Shown here piece by piece: positions 18,817 through 28,695 of a DNA stretch of 62,626 bases. The translations under genes and the position numbers were made by a program. Each line of letters starts with the position of its first letter. Within the stretch, counting starts at the first letter, position 1. Below the pieces are notes generated by a model. That model ran no database searches. It saw only the letters and a program-made list of their open reading frames with translations, and was not told the origin of the DNA. Source of the DNA: Paracoccaceae bacterium (GTDB lineage Bacteria > Pseudomonadota > Alphaproteobacteria > Rhodobacterales > Rhodobacteraceae); the NCBI GenBank assembly GCA_022448925.1, contig JAKVCP010000015.1, positions 1 through 62,626 of the forward strand. The letters are read 5' to 3'.

Positions 18817-19689
18817 TTAGTTGTGTTTTTTCAAGGTCAGCGAGGTCCACTCGCCGATCTCTTCACGCGTGACAAGCCTGAGTGCGAGGGCATCGTAAAC
18901 GGCCACGACCTCATCGGCCTGTTCGTTCAGAATACCCGAGAGAATGGCAAAGCCCCCGTCACACAGATGCGCCGCCATTGCAGGGGCCAAATCGATCAAC
19001 GGCCCCTTCAGGATGTTGGCGAAAATCAGATCAAAGGGCGCCCGCTTTGCCAGATCGGCATGGTCAAAGCCGGCGGCTTCAACGCAGGTGACGCGACCGG
19101 CCAAACCGTTGGCTGCGACATTGGCCTTGGCCACGTCGACCGCGACCTGATCAATGTCACTGGCGATGACTGTTTCGGGCCAGATTCGAGCCGCCGCCAT
19201 GGCCAGAACGGCCGTGCCGCAACCGATGTCTGCAACTGATGTGCCTGTAAACCCGTTCGTATCAATCCGATCCAGCGCGCGAAGGCATCCCAAGGTGGTG
19301 CCGTGGTGACCGGTGCCAAACGCCATCGCGGCTTCAATCAACAGCGGCTCTGATCCCTCTGGCACCCTGTCAGCATCGTGACTGCCATAGACAAAGAAAC
19401 GGCCCGCCTCGACCGGGCTCAGCTCACGCTTGACCTTGGCGACCCAGTCGATGTCCGGCAACTCTGAAACGACAAAATCCCTGGCGCCATGAGCCGCCGC
19501 CAAAAGCGCCAGGCCAGCGGCATCAGGGGTTTCGGTGAAATAGCCGCCGACCTCCCATAGGCCGGAACCGTCCTCAATCTCGAAGACGCCAACACCGGTG
19601 GGTTCGGGGACGAGGCGTTCCATCGCCTCGCCGAGCGCTTCGGCCTCAGGTTTGCCGGGAAGGGTGGTCAGGGCGGTGAACGTCGGCAT
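18817..19689 (-). CDS. prmA: Ribosomal protein L11 methyltransferase
   Basis: PrmA trimethylates ribosomal protein L11 using S-adenosylmethionine. The 290-residue protein has an N-terminal substrate-recognition part, the AMAFGTGHHGTTLGCLRAL segment, the SAM-binding motif VADIGCGTAVLAMAA and the active-site FANILKGPLI. The start at 19689 (MPTFTALTTL) follows the MATE gene's stop by one base; the much longer frame upstream would lie in that gene. Confidence 0.93.
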   Translation of the reverse strand: MPTFTALTTLPGKPEAEALGEAMERLVPEPTGVGVFEIEDGSGLWEVGGYFTETPDAAGLALLAAAHGARDFVVSELPDIDWVAKVKRELSPVEAGRFFVYGSHDADRVPEGSEPLLIEAAMAFGTGHHGTTLGCLRALDRIDTNGFTGTSVADIGCGTAVLAMAAARIWPETVIASDIDQVAVDVAKANVAANGLAGRVTCVEAAGFDHADLAKRAPFDLIFANILKGPLIDLAPAMAAHLCDGGFAILSGILNEQADEVVAVYDALALRLVTREEIGEWTSLTLKKHN

Positions 19690-19690
19690 A

Positions 19691-21088
19691 TCAGCGTCTC
19701 CGGTTGCGGGTCGGGACCGCGTAGGACGCCGACGTGGCGAGGTCAAGCTCGGACGTGGGATTGCCGCGCAGACCCGTGACAAAGCGATACCCCAGCCAGC
19801 CAGCCAGGCCCCCCATCCCCGCCCCAACAAGTGCCTGCGCATAGATCACGCCGCGCGCGTCGTAAATCGTCGCCAGCCACAGTGCCACGGGCAAGATCAA
19901 CACGCCTTCGCGCAGCCATGACAAGGCCGAGGCCAGGATCGGGCGACCCAGCGAGTTGAATGCCGAATTGGCGACAAACAGCAATCCACCCAGCATGAAG
20001 GACATGGCACCCACGTGCGTAAAGGCGCGCAACACGTCAGATGCCTCGGGGCCCAATCCAAAGCGGACAGCAATCTGGTTCGAGAATGCCATGAGGATCA
20101 GCCAGACCGCGCCGGTATACCCGAGGCAGAACACCACAGCATCGCGAAAGGTTTGACGCAGGCGATCAAATTGATGCGCGCCAAAATTCTGACCAAAAAT
20201 CCCACCAATCGCGCCACCCAGCGCAAACAGTCCACCGAAAGCAACAACTGTCAGCCGGTTCACAACCGCCCAGCCTGCGACAGCACTGTCGCCGAACTTG
20301 GCGACAACTGAAGTCAGCAAGGCGTTGCCAAACGGGGTAGCCAGTTGCGTGGCCACCGCCGGCACTGCGATGGCCGCAAGTGGCAGACCACAGGCAGCCA
20401 TGTCACGCCCAGATGGCCGCGCCAGCAATCGATGGGATACGGTGCAATAATACAGTGCAAGTGCCGCCATGGTCGTGCGGAAAATCCAGATCCCCAGTGC
20501 CGCACCGTCCAACCCCATGCCCATCACAACAATAAAGATCGGATCCACAGCCAGCAGAACCACCCCACCGATCAGGGTCACCTGCATCGCGCGCCGACCG
20601 TCTCCTTCGGCGCGCAGAGTGGCACTTCCCGACAGCCCGATGGCCATGAAAACGATAGAGGGCATCGACAGGGCAATATAGCGCGCCGCAAGCTCAAGCG
20701 CCGCCCCTTCGGCCCCCAGAAGAACAAGCAAATCATGCCGAAACCCAATGGCCAGACCCGCAGCCAGAGCCTGGACGAGACAGTTGTAAAGGATGCCCGA
20801 GGTGGCCTGCCTCCGCGCCACATCGCGATGTCCCGCACCGATGGACCGACTGACCATTGCGGTCATGGCGATCATCACACCAACACCAGTCGAGACAACG
20901 AAAAACTGGATCGCAAAAGCGTACCCAACAGCTGTCATCAGAATTTCCTGTCCAAGCATCGACAGCCAGAACAGATTGACCGCATCGACAGCGAACACAA
21001 AGGTTATGCCAATCGCCCCTGTCGCCGTCATCCGAACCACATGGCCCATGGTAGACCCGGTGAGGAAACGACCCTGGGCTGCAGACAT
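19691..21088 (-). CDS. MATE-family multidrug/cation efflux protein
   Basis: The 465-residue product is very hydrophobic, with about twelve membrane segments, and has the internal two-fold repeat of MATE carriers, with repeated features such as MTAMVSRSIGAGHRDVARR in the first half and GGIFGQNFGAHQFDRLRQ in the second. MATE proteins export drugs or metabolites using sodium or proton gradients; the substrate here is unknown. The start at 21088 follows the MFS gene's stop by four bases, and prmA follows, so the three genes are probably cotranscribed. Confidence 0.88.
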   Translation of the reverse strand: MSAAQGRFLTGSTMGHVVRMTATGAIGITFVFAVDAVNLFWLSMLGQEILMTAVGYAFAIQFFVVSTGVGVMIAMTAMVSRSIGAGHRDVARRQATSGILYNCLVQALAAGLAIGFRHDLLVLLGAEGAALELAARYIALSMPSIVFMAIGLSGSATLRAEGDGRRAMQVTLIGGVVLLAVDPIFIVVMGMGLDGAALGIWIFRTTMAALALYYCTVSHRLLARPSGRDMAACGLPLAAIAVPAVATQLATPFGNALLTSVVAKFGDSAVAGWAVVNRLTVVAFGGLFALGGAIGGIFGQNFGAHQFDRLRQTFRDAVVFCLGYTGAVWLILMAFSNQIAVRFGLGPEASDVLRAFTHVGAMSFMLGGLLFVANSAFNSLGRPILASALSWLREGVLILPVALWLATIYDARGVIYAQALVGAGMGGLAGWLGYRFVTGLRGNPTSELDLATSASYAVPTRNRRR

Positions 21089-21092
21089 CGGC

Positions 21093-22328
21093 CTATTCCG
21101 CCGGCGCTGCTGCGCGAAACCGCGCAAATATGGTTTCGTTTCCGGGCTCTGGATGACGCGGAATCATCAGCGCCAGACCCAGCGAGGTCGCGGCCATCGC
21201 TGCTGCCAGACCAAAGACCGCACCCGGTGACACAAGCCAAAGGTACCCCAAAAGCGCAGGCAGAAAGACCGCAGCAATGTGGTTGATCGTAAACGCAACA
21301 GCAGCCGTTGGCGCAATGTCAGCAGGATCTGCAATCTTCTGAAAGTAGGTTTTCAACGCCAAGGCCAAAGCAAAGAACAGATGGTCAAGCACATAGAGCA
21401 CCGCTGCGAGAACCACGCCCCAGCCGAACCAGTAAATGCCTCCGTAGGCTGCAAAGACGCAAACAAGGCCGATGTATTCGAATGCCAGGGTGTTGCGTTC
21501 ACCGAACCTGTGAACGGCCTTGCCGAACAGCGGGGCAAGCGCCATGTTCGCCACAAGATTGATCAGGTACAGGCCGGTCACCTCGTGCACGTCAAACCCG
21601 AACCGTTCGACCATCATGAACCCGGCGAACACCACAAAAATCTGACGCCGCGCACCTGACATGAATTGCAGCAGATAATACAGCCAGTACCGCCTGCGCA
21701 GAATCATTTTCTTGATTTGCGGATTTGGCGCATCAAACCGTGGGAAAACAAGCGCACAGTAGGCCACGATCATCAAAGTCAGACCGCCAGACGCCATATA
21801 GACCAGGGTGTAACTCAGCTGCAAAGCTTCCCAGGTCAGTACGATGATCCCGTAGGCCAGCAGTGTCGCACCAGAGGCGGCCGTAATCAGCCAACCCAGC
21901 ATTTGCGGGGCGCGGTCCTTTGGCAGCCATTGCAACTGAAGGCTCTGGTTCACTGTCTCATAATAGTGAAACCCGATGGAACTCAGCATTGTGATGGTTA
22001 GAATTCCGGCCATGCTTGGGTACCAGGCAGTGATTGCCGTCGCCACGCCAAGCAGGGCAAGTGCAATCAGCGCCAGCACTTGTTCATGCATGAAGACGAT
22101 GATGGCAATTACACCGACGGCAAGAAACCCGGGGATCTCGCGGACGGTATGCAACCACCCGATGTCCGATCCATCAAAGGCCGCTTTCTCGATCACGAAG
22201 TTGTTCAGCAATGCCGACCACGTCGAAAAGCTGAGAGGCATGGCAATGGCCATCAAAAACAGCAGGGTTATTGGACGGCGCCAAACAGGCAGGTCGCCTG
22301 CACGCGCAAGGGGGAAGTTCTTGGTCAT
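21093..22328 (-). CDS. MFS-family transporter
   Basis: The 411-residue product has about twelve hydrophobic segments and MFS-like features such as KDRAPQMLGWLITAASGATLLAYG and FGKAVHRFGERNTLAFEYIG. The direction and substrate of transport cannot be read from the sequence. The start at 22328 (MTKNFPLARAG) fits the first hydrophobic segment. It lies downstream of the ABC-2 exporter genes and four bases before the MATE gene. Confidence 0.85.
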   Translation of the reverse strand: MTKNFPLARAGDLPVWRRPITLLFLMAIAMPLSFSTWSALLNNFVIEKAAFDGSDIGWLHTVREIPGFLAVGVIAIIVFMHEQVLALIALALLGVATAITAWYPSMAGILTITMLSSIGFHYYETVNQSLQLQWLPKDRAPQMLGWLITAASGATLLAYGIIVLTWEALQLSYTLVYMASGGLTLMIVAYCALVFPRFDAPNPQIKKMILRRRYWLYYLLQFMSGARRQIFVVFAGFMMVERFGFDVHEVTGLYLINLVANMALAPLFGKAVHRFGERNTLAFEYIGLVCVFAAYGGIYWFGWGVVLAAVLYVLDHLFFALALALKTYFQKIADPADIAPTAAVAFTINHIAAVFLPALLGYLWLVSPGAVFGLAAAMAATSLGLALMIPRHPEPGNETIFARFRAAAPAE

Positions 22329-22408
22329 GACCCCCGCCTTACGCCGATTTCCGCCATTTGGCGAGAGGCCAGCTGCACAGTAGCCTGTGCAGCCCTGCAC
22401 GCAGGTGA

Positions 22409-23170
22409 TCAGTCACGGATCCGCCAGCCGGTGCGGAAAATCCACCAGATGATCCCAAGACAAAGTACCGTAAATCCAAGGATCGCCAAAAGGCTCAGGC
22501 CAAGCGGCACGTCGGCGAGACCAAAGAACGACCAGCGAAAGCCCGACACCAGATAGACCACCGGATTGAACAGGGTCACCGTCTGCCACACCGGTGGCAA
22601 CATCGAAATCGAGTAGAATGACCCACCGAGAAAGACCAGCGGCGTGACAACCAGCAAAGGAATCAGCTGCAGCTGCTCAAAGGTCTTGGCCCAGATCCCA
22701 ATGATAAACCCGAACAGCGAAAAACTGATGCATGTCAGAATCATGAAGGCAAGCATGGCCACAGGGTGCGCGATCTGCAGATCGACGAACAAAGCCGAGG
22801 TACCCAGGATCACCACACCGATAAAAAGCGCCTTGGTCGCGGCTGCGCCGACATATCCCAGGACGATCTCAAGAAAGTTCACCGGAGCCGAAAGCAACTC
22901 GTAGATCGTTCCGATGAACTTGGGAAAGTATATCCCGAACGAGGCGTTCGATATCGCCTGTGTCATGACGCTTAGCATGATCAGGCCTGGCACGATGAAG
23001 GCCCCATAGCTGACACCTTCGACCTCGGCGATGCGCGATCCGATTGCGGCTCCGAAGACCACGAAATACAGCGAAGTCGAAATCACGGGCGAGATAAAGC
23101 TTTGCGCAAGTGTCCGGAAAAACCTCGCCATTTCAAAACGATATATTGACAGGATAGCTTGGGCGTTCAT
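22409..23170 (-). CDS. ABC-2 type export permease
   Basis: The 253-residue protein has six hydrophobic segments and the ABC-2 permease pattern [20 protein letters not shown] near the N-terminus and [17 protein letters not shown] in the second half, like YadH, NodJ and DrrB. It forms an exporter with the ATPase encoded just upstream; the two genes overlap in ATGA. The substrate is unknown. Confidence 0.9.
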   Translation of the reverse strand: MNAQAILSIYRFEMARFFRTLAQSFISPVISTSLYFVVFGAAIGSRIAEVEGVSYGAFIVPGLIMLSVMTQAISNASFGIYFPKFIGTIYELLSAPVNFLEIVLGYVGAAATKALFIGVVILGTSALFVDLQIAHPVAMLAFMILTCISFSLFGFIIGIWAKTFEQLQLIPLLVVTPLVFLGGSFYSISMLPPVWQTVTLFNPVVYLVSGFRWSFFGLADVPLGLSLLAILGFTVLCLGIIWWIFRTGWRIRD

Positions 23171-24102
23171 GCCGCATCCTCCGTTTCCTGAACAAGCGTA
23201 ACAAAGATGTCTTCAAGAGAACTCTGCGAAGTTTGAAGATCTCGGATCACCAGGCCCTCTGCTGAAAATGCCGCAACCAGCCGAGCGATTCCGGTACGGT
23301 CGGCTGCTGTGTCATAGGCATAGGTGACTGTCATGCCATCCTCGGCCAGATCAAGATTGTAGTCCGACAAGGTATCGGGCACGGCAGCCAGCTTGTCCTG
23401 CAAATCAATGCGCAGCTCTTTGCGGCCCATGCGCGTCACCAGCCGCGACTTGTCCTCGACCAGCAGAAGCTCACCTTTGCTGATGACCCCGACCCTGTCG
23501 GCCAGCGCTTCGGCCTCTTCGATGTAGTGGGTGGTCAGGATGATGGTGACCCCATCGGCTTTGAGTTGGGACACGATATCCCACATGTCCCGCCGCAATT
23601 CGACATCGACACCTGCCGTCGGCTCGTCAAGAAACAACACACGCGGGTCATGGCTCAGCGCTTTGGCAATCAGCACCCGGCGACGCATCCCGCCGGACAG
23701 CTCCATGATACGCGAATCGCGCTTGTCCCAAAGCGACAATGTCTTGAGGATCTCTTCTACACGCCCGTCATTGCGCGGCTTGCCGAACAACCCGCGCGAA
23801 AAGGCCACGGTGTTGCGAACGAACTCAAAGGGTTCAAGGTTGATTTCCTGCGGCACCAGCCCGATCAATCCGCGGGCTTTGCGATAGTCGGTTTGGATGT
23901 CATGCCCACCAACCGTAACGGCGCCAGAACTGGGCCGGGTAATCCCGCAAATAGTTGAAATAAGTGTGGTTTTTCCGGCACCATTCGGGCCGAGAAGCGC
24001 AAGTATTTCGCCCTTTTCAATATCGAGGGTCACGCCCTTCAAGGCCTGGAACCCCCCGTGATAGATTTTGTGCAGGTCCTGAATTTGCACCATCGCGGCC
24101 AT
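23167..24102 (-). CDS. ABC-2 type exporter ATP-binding protein
   Basis: The 311-residue protein has Walker [11 protein letters not shown], signature [17 protein letters not shown], Walker [12 protein letters not shown] and the switch histidine in [14 protein letters not shown]. The C-terminal extension is typical of YadG/CcmA-type exporters. The ATG at 24102 is chosen because GGAG precedes it at suitable distance; three codons later another ATG is possible. It partners with the overlapping permease gene. Confidence 0.92.
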   Translation of the reverse strand: MAAMVQIQDLHKIYHGGFQALKGVTLDIEKGEILALLGPNGAGKTTLISTICGITRPSSGAVTVGGHDIQTDYRKARGLIGLVPQEINLEPFEFVRNTVAFSRGLFGKPRNDGRVEEILKTLSLWDKRDSRIMELSGGMRRRVLIAKALSHDPRVLFLDEPTAGVDVELRRDMWDIVSQLKADGVTIILTTHYIEEAEALADRVGVISKGELLLVEDKSRLVTRMGRKELRIDLQDKLAAVPDTLSDYNLDLAEDGMTVTYAYDTAADRTGIARLVAAFSAEGLVIRDLQTSQSSLEDIFVTLVQETEDAA

Positions 24103-24237
24103 CGCCGTCTCCTTCCATCGGTAAGAGCGCGAACCTACGCACACCGCGCCAATTGGCAATCTACAAGAATGCATTTCTGCCATACACTTGTCGCGATCCG
24201 AGTGGATAACTCTGGGTCAACGCTGTATCCGTGGCGA

Positions 24238-25215
24238 ATGGAATCTCAGGACTTTAACCGCCCCGGATTGGGAATCGCGTTTGTGTGCGTGGCTATTTTG
24301 GCCATTTCCATCAACGATATGCTGATCAAATTTCTGTCGGATGGCTATCCGCTGCACGAAATTGTCGCCTTTCGCGCCGGCATCGGCCTTCTGTTCTCAC
24401 TGATCTTTGTTCACTTTGAAGGCGGTTGGAGGATCCTGCGCACAAAAACCCCCGGATTGCACATGCTGCGCGGATTGCTGGTTGTGACCGCCAATCTGGC
24501 ATTTTACGCCGCCGTTGCTGTCATTCCCTTGGCCGAGGCAACGGCCCTTTTCTTTGTCGCGCCGCTTTTTATCACAGTGCTGTCAATCCCTCTGCTGGGC
24601 GAACAGGTCGGGCCGTTTCGTATGGCGGCAGTTTTTGTGGGCTTCCTCGGCGTCGTGCTGATGCAACGCCCCTGGGCCGGGTTGGAACCAGAAGTCAGCC
24701 GCATCGTGCTTCTTTTGCCGGTGCTGGCCGCATTGACGTATGCCCTTATGCAGGTGATGACGCGCAAGCTGGGTGTGACCACGCAAGCCTCGGCCATGGC
24801 AGTGTATATTCAGGGCCTTTTCTTGGTTGTCTCAATGGGCTTTTTTCTGGTCGCCGGCGACGGGCGCTTTGCCGAGCATACTGACAGCCCCAGCCTGCAG
24901 TTCCTGTTCCGGGCCTGGACCTGGCCCAAAACGTCGGATTATCCGGTTCTTTTGGCCTTGGGGGTCTGCTCTGGGATCGTTGGTTACTGCCTGTCTGCGG
25001 CCTATCGGGTCGCCAATGCCGCGACCGTTGCCCCCTTCGAATACCTCGGGCTGCCACTCGCAATTGTCTGGGGGTGGCTGCTGTTTGCCGAATGGCCGGC
25101 CCCGGTTGTCTGGGCCGGTTGCGCCTTGATCGTGGGGGCCGGGCTGATTGTGTTCCTGCGCGAACAACAACGTGCCCGACCGATCGGGTGGCGGCAACGC
25201 GCCATACGCCGCTAG
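24238..25215 (+). CDS. DMT-family (EamA) membrane transporter
   Basis: The 325-residue product has ten hydrophobic segments arranged as two EamA repeats (for example AEATALFFVAPLFITVLSIPLLGE and ANAATVAPFEYLGLPLAIVWGWLLFAE). Such permeases export or import amino acids and other small metabolites; the substrate is unknown. MESQDFNRPG at 24238 is the start just before the first membrane segment; the longer frame reaching 24058 covers the divergent promoter region and was rejected. It is divergent from the ABC exporter and convergent with hemE. Confidence 0.88.
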   Translation: MESQDFNRPGLGIAFVCVAILAISINDMLIKFLSDGYPLHEIVAFRAGIGLLFSLIFVHFEGGWRILRTKTPGLHMLRGLLVVTANLAFYAAVAVIPLAEATALFFVAPLFITVLSIPLLGEQVGPFRMAAVFVGFLGVVLMQRPWAGLEPEVSRIVLLLPVLAALTYALMQVMTRKLGVTTQASAMAVYIQGLFLVVSMGFFLVAGDGRFAEHTDSPSLQFLFRAWTWPKTSDYPVLLALGVCSGIVGYCLSAAYRVANAATVAPFEYLGLPLAIVWGWLLFAEWPAPVVWAGCALIVGAGLIVFLREQQRARPIGWRQRAIRR

Positions 25216-25216
25216 A

Positions 25217-26248
25217 TCATTCGCCTTCGCGCACCGTGTCGATCATCAACTGCACATTTTCGGGATCGGCATCAGGCGTGATCCCGTGGCCAAGATTGAA
25301 GATATGCGGCCCCTTTGAAAAAGCCCTGACGATTGCACGCGTTTCTTCCACAAGGGCGTCGCCTCCGGTGACCATATGGCGTGAGGCCAAATTGCCCTGG
25401 ACACAGCCGTCCAGCTGCACCTTTGCCGCCGCCCACTCAGGCGAAACCGAGTTGTCGAGCGCGACGCAATCTGCCCCCGTCGCTTTGGCAAACCCAACAT
25501 AGGCATCGCCTGCTTCCCGCGGAAAGGCAATCACCGGGACGTTGGGATGGCGAGATTTGAGCTCTGTGATGATGGTTTTGGCCGGCTGCAAGGCGTAGCG
25601 CTCAAAATCGGCGCCTTTCAGTGATCCCGCCCAACTGTCAAACAGTTTGACCACTTCGGCACCCGCCTCGATCTGGGCAGAGAGATAGTCGATCGTCGAC
25701 ACGGTAAGTGTGTCCATCAAGGCATCAAAAAGCGCTGTGTTTTCAGCCTTGAGCGCATGCGCTGGCCCCTGATCAGGCGTGCCACGACCGGCTATCATGT
25801 ATGTAGCGACGGTCCATGGGGCTCCGGCAAAGCCGATTAGGGTCGTCTCGGCTGGCAGTTCACGACGCAGAATACGCACCGTTTCGTACACCGGGTTCAA
25901 CGTTTCATGTATCATGTCGCCGCCGGTCAGCTTGTCAAAATCGGCGCGCGTTTCGATTGTGGACAACCGCGGGCCTTCGCCCGTGACGAACCAAAGATCA
26001 GCGCCAAGAGCCTGAGGTAAAAGCAAAATATCAGCAAACAAGATCGCAGCATCAAAGCCATAGCGCCTGATTGGCTGAAGCGTCACCTCGGCAGCCAATT
26101 CCGAGTTGTAACACAGCGACAGAAAGTCACCGGCCTGCGCCCGCGTCGCGCGATATTCGGGCAAATAGCGCCCCGCCTGCCGCATCATCCAAATCGGCGG
26201 CACGGTCTGAACCTCGCCATTCAACGCGCGCAACAGTTTTTTCGTCAT
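25217..26248 (-). CDS. hemE: Uroporphyrinogen decarboxylase
   Basis: HemE decarboxylates uroporphyrinogen III to coproporphyrinogen III in haem and tetrapyrrole synthesis. The 343-residue product has the active-site segment [17 protein letters not shown] near residue 17, the conserved [12 protein letters not shown], and [13 protein letters not shown]. The ATG at 26248 is used; a TTG directly before it is also possible since GAGGGG is seven bases from it. It is divergent from hemC. Confidence 0.96.
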   Translation of the reverse strand: MTKKLLRALNGEVQTVPPIWMMRQAGRYLPEYRATRAQAGDFLSLCYNSELAAEVTLQPIRRYGFDAAILFADILLLPQALGADLWFVTGEGPRLSTIETRADFDKLTGGDMIHETLNPVYETVRILRRELPAETTLIGFAGAPWTVATYMIAGRGTPDQGPAHALKAENTALFDALMDTLTVSTIDYLSAQIEAGAEVVKLFDSWAGSLKGADFERYALQPAKTIITELKSRHPNVPVIAFPREAGDAYVGFAKATGADCVALDNSVSPEWAAAKVQLDGCVQGNLASRHMVTGGDALVEETRAIVRAFSKGPHIFNLGHGITPDADPENVQLMIDTVREGE

Positions 26249-26270
26249 CAAGCTCGGTCCCCTCTCGTTT

Positions 26271-26318
26271 CATATGTGGTCCGACGTCGGCGGCCATATG
26301 TCAAGCCGGCGTCGGCTT
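26271..26318. promoter_or_regulatory. Possible operator sequences between hemE and hemC
   Basis: The 100-base divergent region contains two CATATG palindromes (26271-26276 and 26295-26300), the palindrome CCGACGTCGG at 26281-26290, and AAGCCG-GCGT-CGGCTT at 26303-26318. Their clustering suggests regulatory sites for the two haem genes, but no known consensus is matched with confidence. Confidence 0.3.
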
Positions 26319-26352
26319 GCACCTTGCCCGCGCGGGTTCTAAAGCTTTGGGC

Positions 26353-27324
26353 ATGAACACTGAAAATCGCATCGAATTGCCTACGGCGGCGTCTCCCCTT
26401 CGCATCGGCACCCGAGGATCACCCCTCGCTCTCGCGCAGGCCCATGAAACACGCGACCGGCTGGAGCGGGCCTTTGATCTGCCGCAGGATGCTTTTGACA
26501 TCGTTGTCATCAAGACAACCGGTGACGATCGCACCCTGATCGACGCAGACAGGCCTTTGAAAGAGATCGGCAACAAAGGCCTTTTCACGCGCGAGATCGA
26601 GGAGGATCTTCTGGCGGGCAAGATCGACATTGCCGTTCACTCGATGAAAGATATGCCGACGGATCAACCTCAGGGGCTGGTGCTGGACTGCTACCTTCCG
26701 CGTGAAGATGTTCGCGACGCCTTTGTTGCGCCCTCCTACGCGGGCATTGCAGACTTGCCGAAGGGCACGACCGTTGGCACCTCATCTTTGCGCCGCCGTG
26801 CGCAATTGCTGCATAAACGACCCGATCTGAATGTCGTCGAGTTCCGCGGCAACCTGCAGACCAGGCTGAAAAAACTCGACGACGGCATAGCCGCTTGCAC
26901 ATTTTTGGCAATGGCTGGATTGAACCGCCTGAACCTGACGGACGTCCCCAGGACGGCCATCGATCCGAGCGACATGCTGCCGGCTGTGGCACAGGGGGCA
27001 ATCGGGATCGAACGTCGCTGCGATGATGCCCGTGTCGCGCAGATGCTTGCAGCCATCCATGACACAGATACGGGCCTGAGACTTGCGGCCGAACGCGCAT
27101 TTCTTGCAACCTTAGACGGCAGCTGCGAAACGCCCATTGCGGGCCTGGCCGACCTGAGCGGCGGCGACCTGACGCTGCGTGGTGAAATTCTTAGCCCTGA
27201 CGGCCGTACCGCTCATTCCGGGCAGATTTCGGGATTGGCAAAAGACGGCGAGGCCTTGGGACAAAGGCTGGCAAAGGACCTGCTGGGCCAAGCCGGTCCG
27301 GGCTTTTTCGACTGGCGATCCTGA
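26353..27324 (+). CDS. hemC: Hydroxymethylbilane synthase (porphobilinogen deaminase)
   Basis: HemC polymerises four porphobilinogens to hydroxymethylbilane. The 323-residue protein has RIGTRGSPLALAQAHETRD near the N-terminus, HSMKDMPTD, TSSLRRRAQLL and the dipyrromethane cofactor cysteine (Cys258 in LDGSCETPI). The start at 26353 (MNTENRIELP) is chosen since the longer frame reaches back into hemE. It is divergent from hemE, another enzyme of the pathway. Confidence 0.96.
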   Translation: MNTENRIELPTAASPLRIGTRGSPLALAQAHETRDRLERAFDLPQDAFDIVVIKTTGDDRTLIDADRPLKEIGNKGLFTREIEEDLLAGKIDIAVHSMKDMPTDQPQGLVLDCYLPREDVRDAFVAPSYAGIADLPKGTTVGTSSLRRRAQLLHKRPDLNVVEFRGNLQTRLKKLDDGIAACTFLAMAGLNRLNLTDVPRTAIDPSDMLPAVAQGAIGIERRCDDARVAQMLAAIHDTDTGLRLAAERAFLATLDGSCETPIAGLADLSGGDLTLRGEILSPDGRTAHSGQISGLAKDGEALGQRLAKDLLGQAGPGFFDWRS

Positions 27325-27325
27325 C

Positions 27326-28132
27326 TTATCCGGGGATCTTGAACGTCAGCGAGGCCCAAAGTGATTCCCAAACCGGATCGTTTTCAGCCTCTGGGATGCG
27401 TTCGCGCAAGACGACGGCATCCACCAAGTATTCGTGCGCTGGTTTGATGGGCAACGACAGGCGCCCATCCGGCCCGGTTCGGTGATAGGTTGTGGCGACG
27501 GATCCGTCAGGCGCCCGCTCAAACAGCTCTACCTGGGTGTCAGATCGGGCCTGGCCCTGATACGTCACGAGCACCTCGACATGGGTCGCACCAAGGTCAT
27601 ATGGATTGGTCAGTGCGATGATTTCCGTCTCAAGACCCACGGCCCGGTCCGAGCCCTCTGTCCCTCCAAAAGCAATCAGGCTTTTGGCATAGCGCCCGTA
27701 AAGTTCTGTGAACCCTGTTTGCGGCAGGCCACGGACCCTGTGCCGTTCCAAAGCGCCCGCAAAATCCTTGTGCTCGACGAAATTGACGAAGGTCTGCCAG
27801 TCATTGTATCGCAACGAGTAATCGCGCGTGACATGCACGACGGTGACCAATCCGCGTCCGTCAAGCTGCTGGTTCAGCGCCGGCATATCCCCGGGCCTGC
27901 CGGTGACAGGGACTGTCGTATTGCCCTGCATCACCTCAAAACGTTTGAAATTTGCAGGGACAAAAGCATAGGCCGACCCGTCGAATTCAGTTCCGACCCT
28001 CAGGTCCGCGATCAGGGCCTCTCCGGGAGCGACATGATAGGATTGCGGTGCGATCCAGAACTCGTGCGCCACCGTCGGGACGCAGGCCAGTGACAGGGCC
28101 GTTGCCGCCCAAATCAAAAGATCTTTGCGCAT
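27326..28132 (-). CDS. DUF4198 domain secreted protein
   Basis: The 268-residue product has a signal peptide ending near CVPTVA, followed by HEFWIAPQSYHVAPGEAL, the hallmark opening of DUF4198 (NikM-like) periplasmic proteins. The N-terminal His after the cleavage site and later His residues could bind metal, as suggested for members near nickel or cobalt uptake genes; no such genes are nearby here. The start at 28132 matches the signal peptide. It is convergent with hemC, with a single base between them. Confidence 0.82.
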   Translation of the reverse strand: MRKDLLIWAATALSLACVPTVAHEFWIAPQSYHVAPGEALIADLRVGTEFDGSAYAFVPANFKRFEVMQGNTTVPVTGRPGDMPALNQQLDGRGLVTVVHVTRDYSLRYNDWQTFVNFVEHKDFAGALERHRVRGLPQTGFTELYGRYAKSLIAFGGTEGSDRAVGLETEIIALTNPYDLGATHVEVLVTYQGQARSDTQVELFERAPDGSVATTYHRTGPDGRLSLPIKPAHEYLVDAVVLRERIPEAENDPVWESLWASLTFKIPG

Positions 28133-28166
28133 GTCTGTCCTCCTCGGGGACGGACCAGCCACAGGC

Positions 28167-28634
28167 CTAGAGTGCCTCGGCGATCCGGCCTTCAATATCC
28201 TTCCCAAGCGAGGTCATCCGCGCCTGAAGCTTCTTTTCGATCGTGCCACGCGCCAGTTTGACGGATTGCACCAACAGGCGCGCTGGCAGGTTCGTGGCCT
28301 TCAACTCGAAGTTCATGCTCATCCGGGTGGTCGTGCGGGACAAAGCCACCAACTCGATCGTCATCGGAACCTGCAATCCCTCGGTGTCACTTGTGAAGGA
28401 CATAGAGTTTGGGGCATCCTCGGCAACCATCGTGATCATCGCCTCGCGTGCTTTCCCGCGAAAGCCGAATTTCACATGCCATTCAGCGCCCGTGGCCACC
28501 GGGATTTCGGGGGTTATGCGACGGGCTTCGACCCCCCGCCGCAAAGCCGAGCGTTCAATCGTGTCAAAGTCGGTGATGACTTCGTAGACGTCCTGCAGTT
28601 CTGCATTGATGTCTTCGTGAATTTGAAAATGCAT
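28167..28634 (-). CDS. SRPBCC (polyketide cyclase/START-like) family protein
   Basis: The 155-residue protein fits a START-like helix-grip fold: an opening beta strand MHFQIHEDINAELQDVYEVI with the following TDFDTIERSALRRG loop, central strands (EWHVKFGFRGKAREAMITMV) and a long C-terminal helix (RLLVQSVKLARGTIEKKLQARM). Such proteins bind hydrophobic ligands or act as cyclases. The ligand is unknown. It lies upstream of, and in the same direction as, the DUF4198 gene. Confidence 0.75.
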   Translation of the reverse strand: MHFQIHEDINAELQDVYEVITDFDTIERSALRRGVEARRITPEIPVATGAEWHVKFGFRGKAREAMITMVAEDAPNSMSFTSDTEGLQVPMTIELVALSRTTTRMSMNFELKATNLPARLLVQSVKLARGTIEKKLQARMTSLGKDIEGRIAEAL

Positions 28635-28695
28635 GTTCTTTTCCTTGCAATATGGACCCGCTGACCCGCATCGGACTTATGTCGGAATACGCACA

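Noticed and set aside
24058-24237. N-terminal extension of the DMT permease frame
   Set aside because: It crosses the start of the divergent ABC gene and the promoter region.
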